A DNA stretch of 20,900 bases from positions 1 to 20,900 of the IMG/VR virus record IMGVR_UViG_3300035666_000194. The stretch is one strand, 5' to 3'. The notes beneath the pieces are model-generated. The model saw only the letters and a program-made list of their open reading frames with translations, searched no databases and had not been told where the DNA came from. This document shows, one piece after another, positions 6,630 through 15,800 of the stretch. Source of the stretch: a virus. Both the position numbers and the translations under genes were made by a program. The stretch's first letter is position 1; every line of letters starts with the position of its first letter.

Positions 6630-8020
6630 GCGTGCAAGGCCGTGATCATGGCGGGCGCCTGGAAGTCCTGGTTGCTATAAAGGGGCTTAGGGGTGAATCG
6701 CATGGACTGAATGGCAGCGGGCGGACTGCCGGGTATGGTCTGGGTTAGGGGGTATGACACGTAGGGCACGTAACCGGTGCCAGAGCTTCCATCATAAAAT
6801 GTGTAGCCTGCCGTGTACCAAGTGGTAACTTCCTGCTCGATAAAATCATAGGCAACTGATGCCTTCATCATTATGGGCAGATCACCAGCGGCAAACACTG
6901 CGCCGGCATAGCCCCTTTCGTATGTCCAAAAATCAGGGCTTACCTTGTACGAATCCGTCAGCCTACCATCAACATGGAAAAAAGCCTCGTCGTTATTTAT
7001 GGTGATAGCGTAGTGATGCAGTTGCCCCGGTGCGCCGCCTATCGGGCCATAGGTAAATGCATCGGCGGATGGGTCCGACTGTTTCTTTGCGGACTCTACT
7101 CGAAGGGAGTAACTGGCCGGGCCGACCCGGAGTCTTATGTTATTAAAGTCAACCACCAGAAAGGCACCGCCAGCCGAGCAGACCACCTCAAATGTCAGGC
7201 GATCAAAGTTCTTTGCTGCGGCGGCTGGGCTCTGTAGTGGCGGCAGGCTTAACGTTCCCGGTACCGATGTTCCGGTTATGGCTATTGCTGGGTAAACCGT
7301 TTTGTAGTCCGCTCCTGGAATTATTGTTATATCCCGGTAGGCATTGGTTAGGTCAAACCGTGCAAACAGAGGGTGATCCGGGTCAAAGTTTGATGCAAAC
7401 GCCCATCCAGCTGCTGCGGTCTGCCCAGCGCCTCCGCTGTATAGAACCATTGGAGCGTTTTCGCTAAGTAATTGGCCCTTGTCAAAATTGACATACCCAC
7501 CTGGCGGTTCTTCTCGCCACCGGGGCGGCTGTGGTAGTGGTGGGGGCCACTCAACAGTAGCGAACTCAATCACCTGCGAAGTGATGTCTGGCGCAACATA
7601 TAGCGCCTGGTTTTGTAGAATCCAAGGCACCGGAACACTGACTAAATCGCCGTTGCCCGCATATCCCGAGTAAACCTTGCCCCAATTTGAGAAGTATACA
7701 TCTTGAAACGGCGACGACCTAGCCTTCAGTTTGCCATTGACATACTCACCTGCTGCTGCGACAAGAATCCCCTTTCCTCGGCGATGGGCCCGCACCTCCG
7801 GCGCCGGATCAAACTCCGGGATCGCACCCTTCCATGGGTCGCTCTTGGTGGCCCTGCTGGCGGGGTTGTCCACCAGTGACCGGGCTCGCTGCGCCAATCG
7901 CAGCGCATCGCGCTCCGCCCATCCATCCGCCTGCCTGTCCGCGAGCCGCCTCTGGTTCGCTCGCTGCAGCGCCCTGGAGACCTCGTTGACCTCCGCTGCC
8001 GTCCGAACCTCAATCCGCAT
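6626..8020 (-). CDS. Tail adhesion protein with LamG/concanavalin-like domain
   Basis: A 464-residue protein starting at ATG 8020 (MRIEVRTAAEVNEVSRAL), overlapping the upstream stop (TGATG). Residues 8-55 form a charged helix (ALQRANQRRLADRQADGW). The middle includes VEWPPPLPQPPRWREEPPGG, a proline-rich spacer. From about residue 215 a beta-sandwich follows, with LamG signatures: LTFEVVCSAGGAFLVVDFNNIRL, then HHYAITINNDEAFFHVDGRL. A tyrosine-rich end closes it (WYTAGYTFYDGSSGTGYV). LamG-like folds bind sugars, so surface attachment is likely. From roughly 6770 to 7730 the DNA is clearly poorer in G and C than both flanks, which points to a swapped module. A longer frame reaching 8461 would add an arginine/histidine-rich shadow and was rejected. 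Confidence 0.75.
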   Translation of the reverse strand: MRIEVRTAAEVNEVSRALQRANQRRLADRQADGWAERDALRLAQRARSLVDNPASRATKSDPWKGAIPEFDPAPEVRAHRRGKGILVAAAGEYVNGKLKARSSPFQDVYFSNWGKVYSGYAGNGDLVSVPVPWILQNQALYVAPDITSQVIEFATVEWPPPLPQPPRWREEPPGGYVNFDKGQLLSENAPMVLYSGGAGQTAAAGWAFASNFDPDHPLFARFDLTNAYRDITIIPGADYKTVYPAIAITGTSVPGTLSLPPLQSPAAAAKNFDRLTFEVVCSAGGAFLVVDFNNIRLRVGPASYSLRVESAKKQSDPSADAFTYGPIGGAPGQLHHYAITINNDEAFFHVDGRLTDSYKVSPDFWTYERGYAGAVFAAGDLPIMMKASVAYDFIEQEVTTWYTAGYTFYDGSSGTGYVPYVSYPLTQTIPGSPPAAIQSMRFTPKPLYSNQDFQAPAMITALHA

Positions 8021-8478
8021 CACGCCACCGTGGTGATGTCGTCCACGAGGGTGAACACCTCGATGCTCAGCGGCTGGCCGGGGGAGAGGGTCTGATCCTC
8101 GGGCAGCATCGGCAGGATCCCCGCCACGTGCGTGTCCCACGTGGTGGTCCCACCGCTCAGCGTGCCGAGCACAAGGTAGGCGGTCGTGAACTCCAGTCCG
8201 ATGCCGCCGCTGGAGGCCTGAAAGGTTGCCAGGGTGCCGGTGCCCTGCACCAGCCCAAACGTGGAGCTGTAGGCCCCTGCGGGGAGCGTCCAGACCACCC
8301 GGGCGTAGCCATTGGAGGCTTGGCTGCTGATCTCCACTGCATCCCACTGGGCCGTTGTGGATTCCTTCGTCAGCGCGGTCGAGTTTATCGCCAGGCACAA
8401 TCGGGCGCGGCGGCCTTGGTAGGCCACGGTGTGAACGCGGGCGAGCTCCGCGTTGCTCCATTCCATCGCCAGAGTCAC
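8020..8478 (-). CDS. Tail-tip associated structural protein, 152 residues
   Basis: GTG start at 8478 within a GTGA overlap with the preceding gene; an in-frame ATG (MEWSN) lies four codons later. The protein is beta-rich with no charged coil: LARVHTVAYQGRRARLCLAI, WDAVEISSQASNGYARVVWTLPAG and LSPGQPLSIEVFTLVDDI. I do not recognise a named family. It resembles small structural proteins found between hub and fibre genes in phages of cyanobacteria, but that is from memory of style, not alignment. It is coupled to both neighbours, so it probably functions in the same tail-tip complex. Confidence 0.6.
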   Translation of the reverse strand: MTLAMEWSNAELARVHTVAYQGRRARLCLAINSTALTKESTTAQWDAVEISSQASNGYARVVWTLPAGAYSSTFGLVQGTGTLATFQASSGGIGLEFTTAYLVLGTLSGGTTTWDTHVAGILPMLPEDQTLSPGQPLSIEVFTLVDDITTVA

Positions 8479-9176
8479 AGGACCACCCCCTTCATTGATG
8501 CGGTGAATGCGCCGAGAGCTGGATCAAAGGCCACGTTGTAGACGCCTCCCGCGCCGAGCGTTACGGTCTCCGGCCTGATGAGCTTTCCGGTTGTGACGGC
8601 CTGGCTTGTGATCGTCGCGGTGTTCGCCACCGTGATGGTGAAGGTGTTGGTGGTGACGCCAGCGATGGCGAAGGTCCCGTTCATCCGGGGGAACGGAAGC
8701 TGGTCAATCACCACCACGTCAGCATTTGCCATCCCGTGGGCGTTGATGGTGAGGGTGGCCGTGGTGCCGCTCTGAGCCACGTTGGTGATGGACACCTGGC
8801 CAGCGGCAGAGCTGAACAGGCAGCCGATCAGGTTCTTTGCGATGGCGGTTTGGTTGTAGAAGGCGATGGACTTGAACGCGAACCCGCTGCCGGATGCACT
8901 GAGCGTCGGGATGAATGACGGGTTGAATTGGTACGTGCCGCCGACCCACTCGGCGGGCTCGGTGACGCTGACCGCGACGCCGCCGGTGGTGTAGCCGTTG
9001 CCGTTCGCCACCTGCACGATGTCGGGCAGGACGGTGTGGGACTGGATCAGCGGCACGCCGGTACCCAGGGCGGCCTTGATGGTATGGACACCCAAGGCAT
9101 GAATGCCACGCGAGAATGCGGCGGGTACAAAGGCATGGAACGGGACGAACCCGCACGTTCTGGTAACGGTGGTCAT
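8475..9176 (-). CDS. Tail-tip protein with inserted small beta domain
   Basis: A 233-residue protein. The main body (residues 1-123 and 204-233) looks beta-rich: FIPTLSASGSGFAFKSIAFYN, then ETVTLGAGGVYNVAFDPALG. Between them, residues about 124-203, sits a domain with NVAQSG...NAHGMANADVVV, MNGTFAIAGVTTNTFTITV and ATITSQAVTTGKL. This resembles the small beta domain in the tail tube protein of this window and the 'FCCH-like' hits often reported for phage tail proteins. The start ATG directly follows the 15-bp motif that fills the gap after the hub gene. Likely role: part of the baseplate or fibre attachment. Confidence 0.65.
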   Translation of the reverse strand: MTTVTRTCGFVPFHAFVPAAFSRGIHALGVHTIKAALGTGVPLIQSHTVLPDIVQVANGNGYTTGGVAVSVTEPAEWVGGTYQFNPSFIPTLSASGSGFAFKSIAFYNQTAIAKNLIGCLFSSAAGQVSITNVAQSGTTATLTINAHGMANADVVVIDQLPFPRMNGTFAIAGVTTNTFTITVANTATITSQAVTTGKLIRPETVTLGAGGVYNVAFDPALGAFTASMKGVVL

Positions 9177-9191
9177 GCCGTGAGGTTTCCG
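9177..9191 (-). promoter_or_regulatory. Gene-start motif copy 6 (CGGAAACCTCACGGC)
   Basis: It occupies exactly the 15 bp between the TAG of the hub gene (9192-9194) and ATG 9176. ACGG and CCGT flank the ATG and could form a small hairpin. Confidence 0.55.
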
Positions 9192-12056
9192 CTACGGGTT
9201 TGGGTACGCGGCGGTCGGTGGCGTGAAGTTGGCGTCCACCACCCGGCCAGGTTCGATCACTACGTCGTCGATGTAGCCGGCAAAGATGGCGGTGTAGGCC
9301 TCGGCGCCTCCCACCTGCACGGTGGTGGCCGTGATATTGGAAGTAGCCGTCGAGCCGCTGATCGTGTAGTCGCTGCTGCTCTTAATGCCGCCAACGAACA
9401 CCCGCACCGTGCTGCCCTCCTTGCTCGCCAGCACGTGGACCCAAGTGGCGTCGGGGATGGGGCCGCTGAGCGCCTCGAACTGCAGGCCATCGTCGAGCCA
9501 TGCGATCAGGTTGTCGCCGCCGGAGGGGTAGACGTAGAGGCCCGGATCGCCGAAGGCGGTCCCGAATTGGATGATCGCCAGCTCGTTGGTATTTCCGGCG
9601 TCAAGACGGATCCACGCCTGCGCGGCCCAGTTGCCGACCCCCACCGCCAGGTTCGCGCCGGTGACGGTCACGAAGCCGTCGCTGCCGTCGAATGCCGCAG
9701 CCTTGCCGCCGAACTTGTACTGGGTGGCGCTGAGCGCTGCGTTGCCGTTGGCGGTGACCGTGTAGGCGTTGGTGCTGCTGTCAACGAAGGTGGTCCCGTC
9801 GAAGTGCAGGATCAGCGCGGCGGGGCTGCCGAATCCGCCCACCTGGGTCAGGGTGGCCGGCTTGGTGTCGATGATCGCGCTGCTGCTGGTGCCGATCATG
9901 TGGATCACCCGGCCCATGGCGCCCACGCGGACCCCGCCGGCCACCTGGATGGTCTTGGGTAGCCACCGCTGGAGCCGCACCTTGGCGCCCACCCTGACGC
10001 CACCGCGCACCGGGATGGTGATGTTGTAGGGCTGAACGAAGCGGCCCGGCGTGACGGTCGCCCGCGGCACCGGCGCAAGGCCTGACGGCAGGGCGGCAAA
10101 CAGGGTCGACAGGTTGGGCGCCAGCGGGTTGAAGCCCCCCGGGATGGCCATGGCGTTGGGCGGCCTCGGGTTGGCATTGGTGGTGACCGCTGCGGCGCCG
10201 GGGAGGTTGGCGATCCCTGGGGGCAGCGGGAACCAGGCATTGGCGACGGTGCCATCCACGGCGGCCCAGAACAGTCCATCGGTGGTGCAGCGGGAGCCGT
10301 CGGCCGCCAGGGTCCACGTGGAGCCGTTGGCGCGGTAGCAGGCCGTGCAGTCGTTGACGCGCACGTAGATGGGCGCGAAGGGTTTGGCGGGCATGTCCAG
10401 CGGGTGCAGCTGCAGGCCCTGTCCGTTGCGATTGCCGAGGAGGAGGCGGTTTTCGCCTCGCCCGAAGGCCTGCGCCTCAAAGTTGGCTGAGCTTTTGATA
10501 ACCCGATAGGCTCCCCCTGTTTTTATGACACTATCGTCACTGACATAAGGTGGTGATAGTTCTATCGCTGATTGGCTCGCCGGTGAGCCAGTTGCAAAGA
10601 TGATTTCAGCAACGCTTTCAATAGACGGTGAGTTGGCGGATGGATCCTTCGCCAATGCCGACGCGTTGCGCTCCTGCTGGCCGGGTCGCTTCTGCAGTCC
10701 GAATTCTCGCTCCGTGCGGATGCGGGTTTGCGAGCCGTAGCCCACAAGGCGGCCAGCGGCCACCAGCAGGTTCTGCAGCGGCTCATCGGCATCGCGCAGC
10801 TTTGCGATGGCGTCAGACCCAAATGGCGTGCTGACGTATTGGGTGGCGTTGCGGGTTTTGGTTTGCGTGATACCAGAGGCCTTGTCCTTGTCGTAGGTGG
10901 TGACGCGCCACCCGGTGGTGATGGTGCCCTGTTGGCGGAATGTCTCTGCGTGGGGTCCATTGGCGCCACAGGTTGCCAGCAGGTCACCCTTGGGCCCGTA
11001 TTGAGTGGTGCGCTCTTCTCGCACGTCAGAGGGATCCTCCTCTTCTCCGGAGCCAGATCCATAGACAAATTCGGTGATTGTTATGCTTGCGCCATTTAGA
11101 CCGCTTGATCCTTCACGGCGTCGTATTACCCGGTCCTTGCTGTCGTAACTGGTTTCGGTTATGCTGTAGTCGTTGTAAGTTATGTACTCCTTTTGTGTCT
11201 GCCCGGCCTCGTCCGCGTAGGTGTGGATGGCCTGCACGGGCGCACCGAAAACAACCTCCTTTTCCCAGTTGCGCCTTTTCACCTTCTCTTCGTCCTCGGT
11301 GCCCGGCGTCGGGTTGCCTTCGGCGTCAACCTGGTCGGGCTCGCGGAGCTTCAGGCTGGTGTAGCGGGCGAAGGCGGCATCCCCTGGCAGGTCGCCCACG
11401 TTGACGGGCGCCATCTCCAGGATTTGCGGGCCGGTGAGGATCGGGCCGGCGCCCACCGGGTTGGCCCGCTTACTGATGAACTCAACCTGTTCGGATTCAT
11501 TGATCCACGCGAAATATCCCTCGCTGTGCGCAATCCGGCCCAATTCCTCAACATAGCCCGACGACATATCCCATTCGTCGACAACCCGCTTGATCTGGAA
11601 CGGAAACCCGTTCGCAGCGGTCAGCCCCAGACGCGCCAGGATCTGCGCCGCCACCCACGAGGACTCCATCGGCAGCACTGCCACGCGCCGATCAATCTCG
11701 GGCACACTGCTGTTCTCCTCCGTCTCTTTCAGTGACTCCACCGGCGGCTTCCGGTTGCTGTGATAGGTCAGCAGGCACCCCGCGCTGATCGTGGTGATGC
11801 CCTCCAGCGGGTCCACCTGGCTGGATAGCACCCGCAGGCGCCGCGGCACCCTGGCGATGTAGTTGACCCCATCGCTGTAGGCCAGGCTCACCGGGGACCC
11901 CGTGGCGGGCCGGTGGGTGCCGGTGAGCGTGATCGTGGCGCGGGTGAGGCACAGGCCCTGACCCTGCACGTGGTCCTCCTGGATCGACACGGGCGAGCGG
12001 GGGTCCACCGGCCCGAGGCTGCAGAAAACCCAATGGCGGAGGTCCAGGCTGCTCAT
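9192..12056 (-). CDS. Baseplate hub/tail tip protein fused to a C-terminal LamG-like lectin domain
   Basis: A 954-residue protein. Residues 1-240 look like a baseplate hub: RATITLTGTHRPATGSPV, VPRRLRVLSSQVDPLEGI, ITTISAGCLLTYHSNRKPP, and ILARLGLTAANG with GRIAHSEGYFAWINESEQVE, the pattern of gpD/VgrG-like tail hubs. A central part has YD-type strands (YDSKDRVIRRREGSSG, QYGPKGDLLATCG). Around residue 590 lies NDCTACYRANGSTWTLAADG, known to me from cyanobacterial phage-like genes. GGVRVGA occurs twice near residue 700. Residues about 740-954 are a LamG domain (ALILHFDGTTFVDSS, AAAFDGSDGFVTV, AAQAWIRLD, ATWVHVLASKEGSTVRVFVGG, GYIDDVVIEPG). The ATG at 12056 overlaps the upstream stop (ATGA). Patches near 10490-10620 and 11040-11220 are AT-richer. 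Confidence 0.75.
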   Translation of the reverse strand: MSSLDLRHWVFCSLGPVDPRSPVSIQEDHVQGQGLCLTRATITLTGTHRPATGSPVSLAYSDGVNYIARVPRRLRVLSSQVDPLEGITTISAGCLLTYHSNRKPPVESLKETEENSSVPEIDRRVAVLPMESSWVAAQILARLGLTAANGFPFQIKRVVDEWDMSSGYVEELGRIAHSEGYFAWINESEQVEFISKRANPVGAGPILTGPQILEMAPVNVGDLPGDAAFARYTSLKLREPDQVDAEGNPTPGTEDEEKVKRRNWEKEVVFGAPVQAIHTYADEAGQTQKEYITYNDYSITETSYDSKDRVIRRREGSSGLNGASITITEFVYGSGSGEEEDPSDVREERTTQYGPKGDLLATCGANGPHAETFRQQGTITTGWRVTTYDKDKASGITQTKTRNATQYVSTPFGSDAIAKLRDADEPLQNLLVAAGRLVGYGSQTRIRTEREFGLQKRPGQQERNASALAKDPSANSPSIESVAEIIFATGSPASQSAIELSPPYVSDDSVIKTGGAYRVIKSSANFEAQAFGRGENRLLLGNRNGQGLQLHPLDMPAKPFAPIYVRVNDCTACYRANGSTWTLAADGSRCTTDGLFWAAVDGTVANAWFPLPPGIANLPGAAAVTTNANPRPPNAMAIPGGFNPLAPNLSTLFAALPSGLAPVPRATVTPGRFVQPYNITIPVRGGVRVGAKVRLQRWLPKTIQVAGGVRVGAMGRVIHMIGTSSSAIIDTKPATLTQVGGFGSPAALILHFDGTTFVDSSTNAYTVTANGNAALSATQYKFGGKAAAFDGSDGFVTVTGANLAVGVGNWAAQAWIRLDAGNTNELAIIQFGTAFGDPGLYVYPSGGDNLIAWLDDGLQFEALSGPIPDATWVHVLASKEGSTVRVFVGGIKSSSDYTISGSTATSNITATTVQVGGAEAYTAIFAGYIDDVVIEPGRVVDANFTPPTAAYPNP

Positions 12057-12829
12057 GCGGCGGCGCGGATCTTGGTGGCCGTGAAGGACACGTCATAGAC
12101 GGTGCTCACCACCCCCGCGTTGCGCTTCAGGCGGGCGACCGGGGGGCTCCATCCACTCGGGAACCACGTGTTGTTGGCCGGCGAGGGCGTGGCACGGGTG
12201 GTTTTCACCCAGGTCTCAAGGGTGGGCAGGTTGGCCGCCGTGACCCAGCCGCGCACCTCCCTGGTGTCAACCGTGGCCAGGTTGCCGGTGATCACGTGGA
12301 CGCCAGCGGCGGAGAGCTCCAATCCCCCCAGCCCCTCGATGTTCTCCGCTCTGGCGGTGAGGTTCACCACGGCCCCGCCAAAGGTGAGCGTGCCCAGCCC
12401 GAGGGCCTCTTCCTGCTCCTCGCCCTCTTCCAGCTCCCGCAGGGCCACCGCGAGCGCCTGGTTGGCATCCACAAGGGTGATGCCCACCCGCGTGAAGGGC
12501 CCCACCTGCGTGGGCTTGTCGATCGCGTCGATCCATGCCGCCCGGCTGGTCCATGCGCTGGCGCCCGAGTAGCCCGGCCCGCGGGCGGTCACGAGCACCA
12601 CGGCGCCCACGGTCCCGGTGCGCTCCGGGGGCTCCTCGGCGAGCTTGGCGTTGCGCCAGGAGCGAAACAGATTCAGCAGGTCGTCCGCCTGTGGCTTGAG
12701 CAGCAGGCCCGAGGGCTGCAGCGATTCCGGCGCCCGGCCGCGCCGGACGTCCACGGCATCGAATGCCAGCGGGTGCTGGTCGAGGTTCGGGAAGGTGAAG
12801 GTGGCGCCGCCGTAGGACAGGGTGAGCAT
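12053..12829 (-). CDS. Distal tail/minor tail protein downstream of the tape measure
   Basis: A 258-residue protein, MLTLSYGGATFTFPNLDQHP, with paired beta regions: AVDVRRGRAPESLQPSGLLL, FTRVGITLVDANQALAVALR, GTLTFGGAVVNLTARAENIE and ARLKRNAGVVSTVYDVSFTA. The ELEEGEEQEEA stretch is an acidic loop. In siphophages the gene after the tape measure usually encodes the distal tail protein that joins tube to hub, and size and position fit. Sequence alone does not prove the family. The ATG at 12829 overlaps the tape measure stop by one base (TGATG), and its own stop overlaps the hub start, so the three genes form one coupled block. Confidence 0.65.
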   Translation of the reverse strand: MLTLSYGGATFTFPNLDQHPLAFDAVDVRRGRAPESLQPSGLLLKPQADDLLNLFRSWRNAKLAEEPPERTGTVGAVVLVTARGPGYSGASAWTSRAAWIDAIDKPTQVGPFTRVGITLVDANQALAVALRELEEGEEQEEALGLGTLTFGGAVVNLTARAENIEGLGGLELSAAGVHVITGNLATVDTREVRGWVTAANLPTLETWVKTTRATPSPANNTWFPSGWSPPVARLKRNAGVVSTVYDVSFTATKIRAAA

Positions 12830-15800
12830 CAGTAGCCCCCGATACTGCGGAGCACCCCGGCAGAGCTGGGGGTCACCACCCGCACGTTCCAGTCCTTGGC
12901 CACGAGGGCATCCATGCGGGCGGTGAGCCGGTTGATGGCTGCATTGAGTTTTCCGACTCCCTGCACGCTGCCGGAGCGCTGCGGGGCCATGGCTGCTGCC
13001 CTGCTGCCGCCGCGGCCCGACGACCCCCCGGCGGCCCCGAAGGCACCGGAGGCAGCCAGGGAGGCGGTGATGCCCGCAGGGATGACCGTACCGGCGGTGG
13101 GGGGCGTCCAGAAGCCGTTGCGGGGGGCGGTGATCATGCTGAGGTTGCCGGCGCGATCCATGAAGGACTCCCGACCCAGCTCGTTGATCCTGTAGCGCGT
13201 GCCGGGCTCCACGTCGCCACCAGCCCAGCGAGCCTGGGGGACGCTGGCCATGCGCTGCAGGGTGCCCAGCAGGGCCTCGGCGTTGGCGTTGGCGTTGGCG
13301 TAGCCGTTGGCCAAGGCGCCCGCGGCGTCGGCGGCTGCCGTGGTGGCACCCGCGGCGGCGTCAAGGCTGCCCTTGATCTGCACGGTCTGGCCGCCCACGG
13401 TGATGAACCCCGCGTTGATTGACTGGATCTGCCCAGCCACCTGCGCGGTGGCCCCCGCGGCGGCGTCGAGGTTCTGCAGGGGTCCCGTCAGCGACTGCTC
13501 CCATCCTTTCGTGGCGGCCTGGGCCCGGAATCCGTTGGCGGTGGCCTGCTGCTGGGCGGTCAGCGTCTGCCGTTCAAGGCCGAAGATCACCCCAAGGGTC
13601 TGAAGCCGGCCGACCTCCGCCCGCTGCTGCTGCTGCGCCAGGCCGATCGCTTCGCGCTGGAGCGCCACCTGCTGCTGCAACGCCTGCCGCTGCCCCGCGC
13701 TGATCGAGGGGTCCACCAGCTGCCCTTGGAGCTCCAGCAGCCGCTGCCGCTGCTGAAGGGTGTTCTGCGCTGCGGCACGCTGGGCCGACTGCGCTTCCAG
13801 TACCTGCTGCTGTTGCTTGAGCGCGAGGACCGACCGCTCCAGCTGGAAGCGCTGCTGAGCCGCCGCGATCGATGCCTCCACTGCCCGGAACTCGATCGTC
13901 TCCGCCCCGCGCTTGAGGCTGGCGATGCGCTCCTCCTGCTGCCTGATCACATCCACCCCGGCCCCGCGATCCCGCAACCGCGCCAGCTCCTCCTCAGCCG
14001 TCCGCAGCGCGTACCCCTGCCGGGCGGAGTCCAGGCTGAATTGGCTTTCCACCAGCCCCTGCTGCGCCTGCTGGAGCCCCAGCAGCGCCTCAGCCACCTG
14101 CTGCTGCGCCCGGAGGCGGCCCAAGACCAGCTGGCTGGCGGTGGCCTCCAGGCCGATGCGCTGGCTCACGATGTCGAGCTGACCCTTCGCCAGGTCGTAC
14201 TCGCGCTGAGCCGCCTCCACCCGGGCGCGGGAGGCCTGCACGGCGAGGCTTGCGATCTCACGGTCAAGCGATGCGATCTGCTGGCGGGCGTCGAGCTGGG
14301 CCTCGGGATCGTTGCCGGAGCGCTGGAGCCTGGCGATCTGGGCTTCCTGCTCAGCCTGCGCCGTCTGCAGTGCCAGGATCCGCCGCCGCTCATCGGCCTG
14401 GTCCTTGGTGAGGGCGAAGGCGGCTTCGAGCTGCAGGATCTCCGTCTCCCCCTGCGCCTGCCTGATGCTGGCCTCGCCCTTGCGGCGGCTCTCCGCCTTG
14501 TTGGCGTCGTCCAGGGCCTTCTGCTGCTTGCGCTGGGCCTCGGTGTTGGCGTCAACCGCCTCGGTGTCCTCCTTCTGCTGGCCGGTCTTCTTCCTGAGTG
14601 CGTTGGCGAGGTTCTCGTTGGCGCGGGCCAGCGCCTCCGCTTGGGTCGCGTTGGACCTACTGGCATCGGCAACCGCCTTGTTGCCATTCAGGTCATCTTC
14701 ATCCGCTAATTTTCGCTGAGCCTCGGCATACGTCCGCGCCGCTGCCGCCTGCTTATCCAATGCGTCGGCATAGCCGGCGGCCTCCTGTTTGGCCTTTTCC
14801 GTGATGACGCCGGACTGCTGCAGGGTGCGCATAAATGCAAGAGCCGGCTCTTGCATACTCGTAAAATTTTTCTGTAGCGTCTCAGCGTCTTCGCTCAGCC
14901 GCTTAAAGGTCCAAGCTCCGCGAGCGCGATCGTATAGCTTTTGGAATTCATTCTTTGAGTTTTTGGCTTCTACTACCGTTTTGCCTAGTGTTGCGTTCAG
15001 CTCTATTGCGGCAGCGTCCATTTGTTTCTGCGCAGTCTCAAAGCTGACTGCAGCCCGCCCGGCGCCACCGAGCACGTAAACCCAGGACACCACCGCTGCG
15101 GCCACCACCCCAACAGCAATGGCGGTCAAGCCAAATGTCGCCAGCAAAGTGCCAGCCCCTGCCGCCAAGCCCTGCAGGCCGGTCAGCAACGCGCCGGACG
15201 TGACGGCCGCCGCCAGGCCCTTCATTGCCACTATCCCGGCCGTCGCTGCCGCCACGATGCTGCCCTTAATCGCCGCGCCGATCGCCACAAACGAGATGGG
15301 CGTCTTGCCGGCCGCAACGAGCGCCAGGCCGAACGCCTTCAGGGCGCCGGTGCCCAACGCAAGATCAGCAACCAGCTGCACGCCGATCTTGCCCGACAGG
15401 CCCTGAATCGCCCCGACGGCCGCCTGAACCTTTGCAATTGCCAGCGCCTGCTGGAACACGATCAGTGCCACCCGGGCGGCCACCAGCCCGCCGGTGAGCA
15501 GCACGAGCGCCGCCGTCGCGGTCTTGATCGGGCCAGGCAGTGCAACGATCGCGCCGGCCGCCGTGTTGGCCGCGTTCACCAGCGGGGTCAGCGCGGTGGC
15601 CACCAGCCCGCCGAATGTGTTGGCGATCGATCCCAGGGTGCCGTCAAGCTGCTTCAGCCTTAGCTCAAAGCCCTGCATCGCCTCACGGGCGGCATCCGTC
15701 GACCCCTTGGTGTTCTGCATCGCAGCGCTCATGCGCCGGATCTCAGATTCCGATTGGTTCAGTAATGCCAGCCATTTTGTACCATCATCTTCCCCGCCAA

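Noticed and set aside
12941-12955. Match to the gene-start motif (CGGAAAACTCAATGC) inside the tape measure gene
   Set aside because: Within coding sequence with no start nearby; an extra core match is expected by chance in about 21 kb.
13726-14709. 327-residue plus-strand frame opposite the tape measure gene
   Set aside because: Leu/Arg/Gly-rich antisense of the Gln/Ala coiled coil; the tape measure identity is strong.
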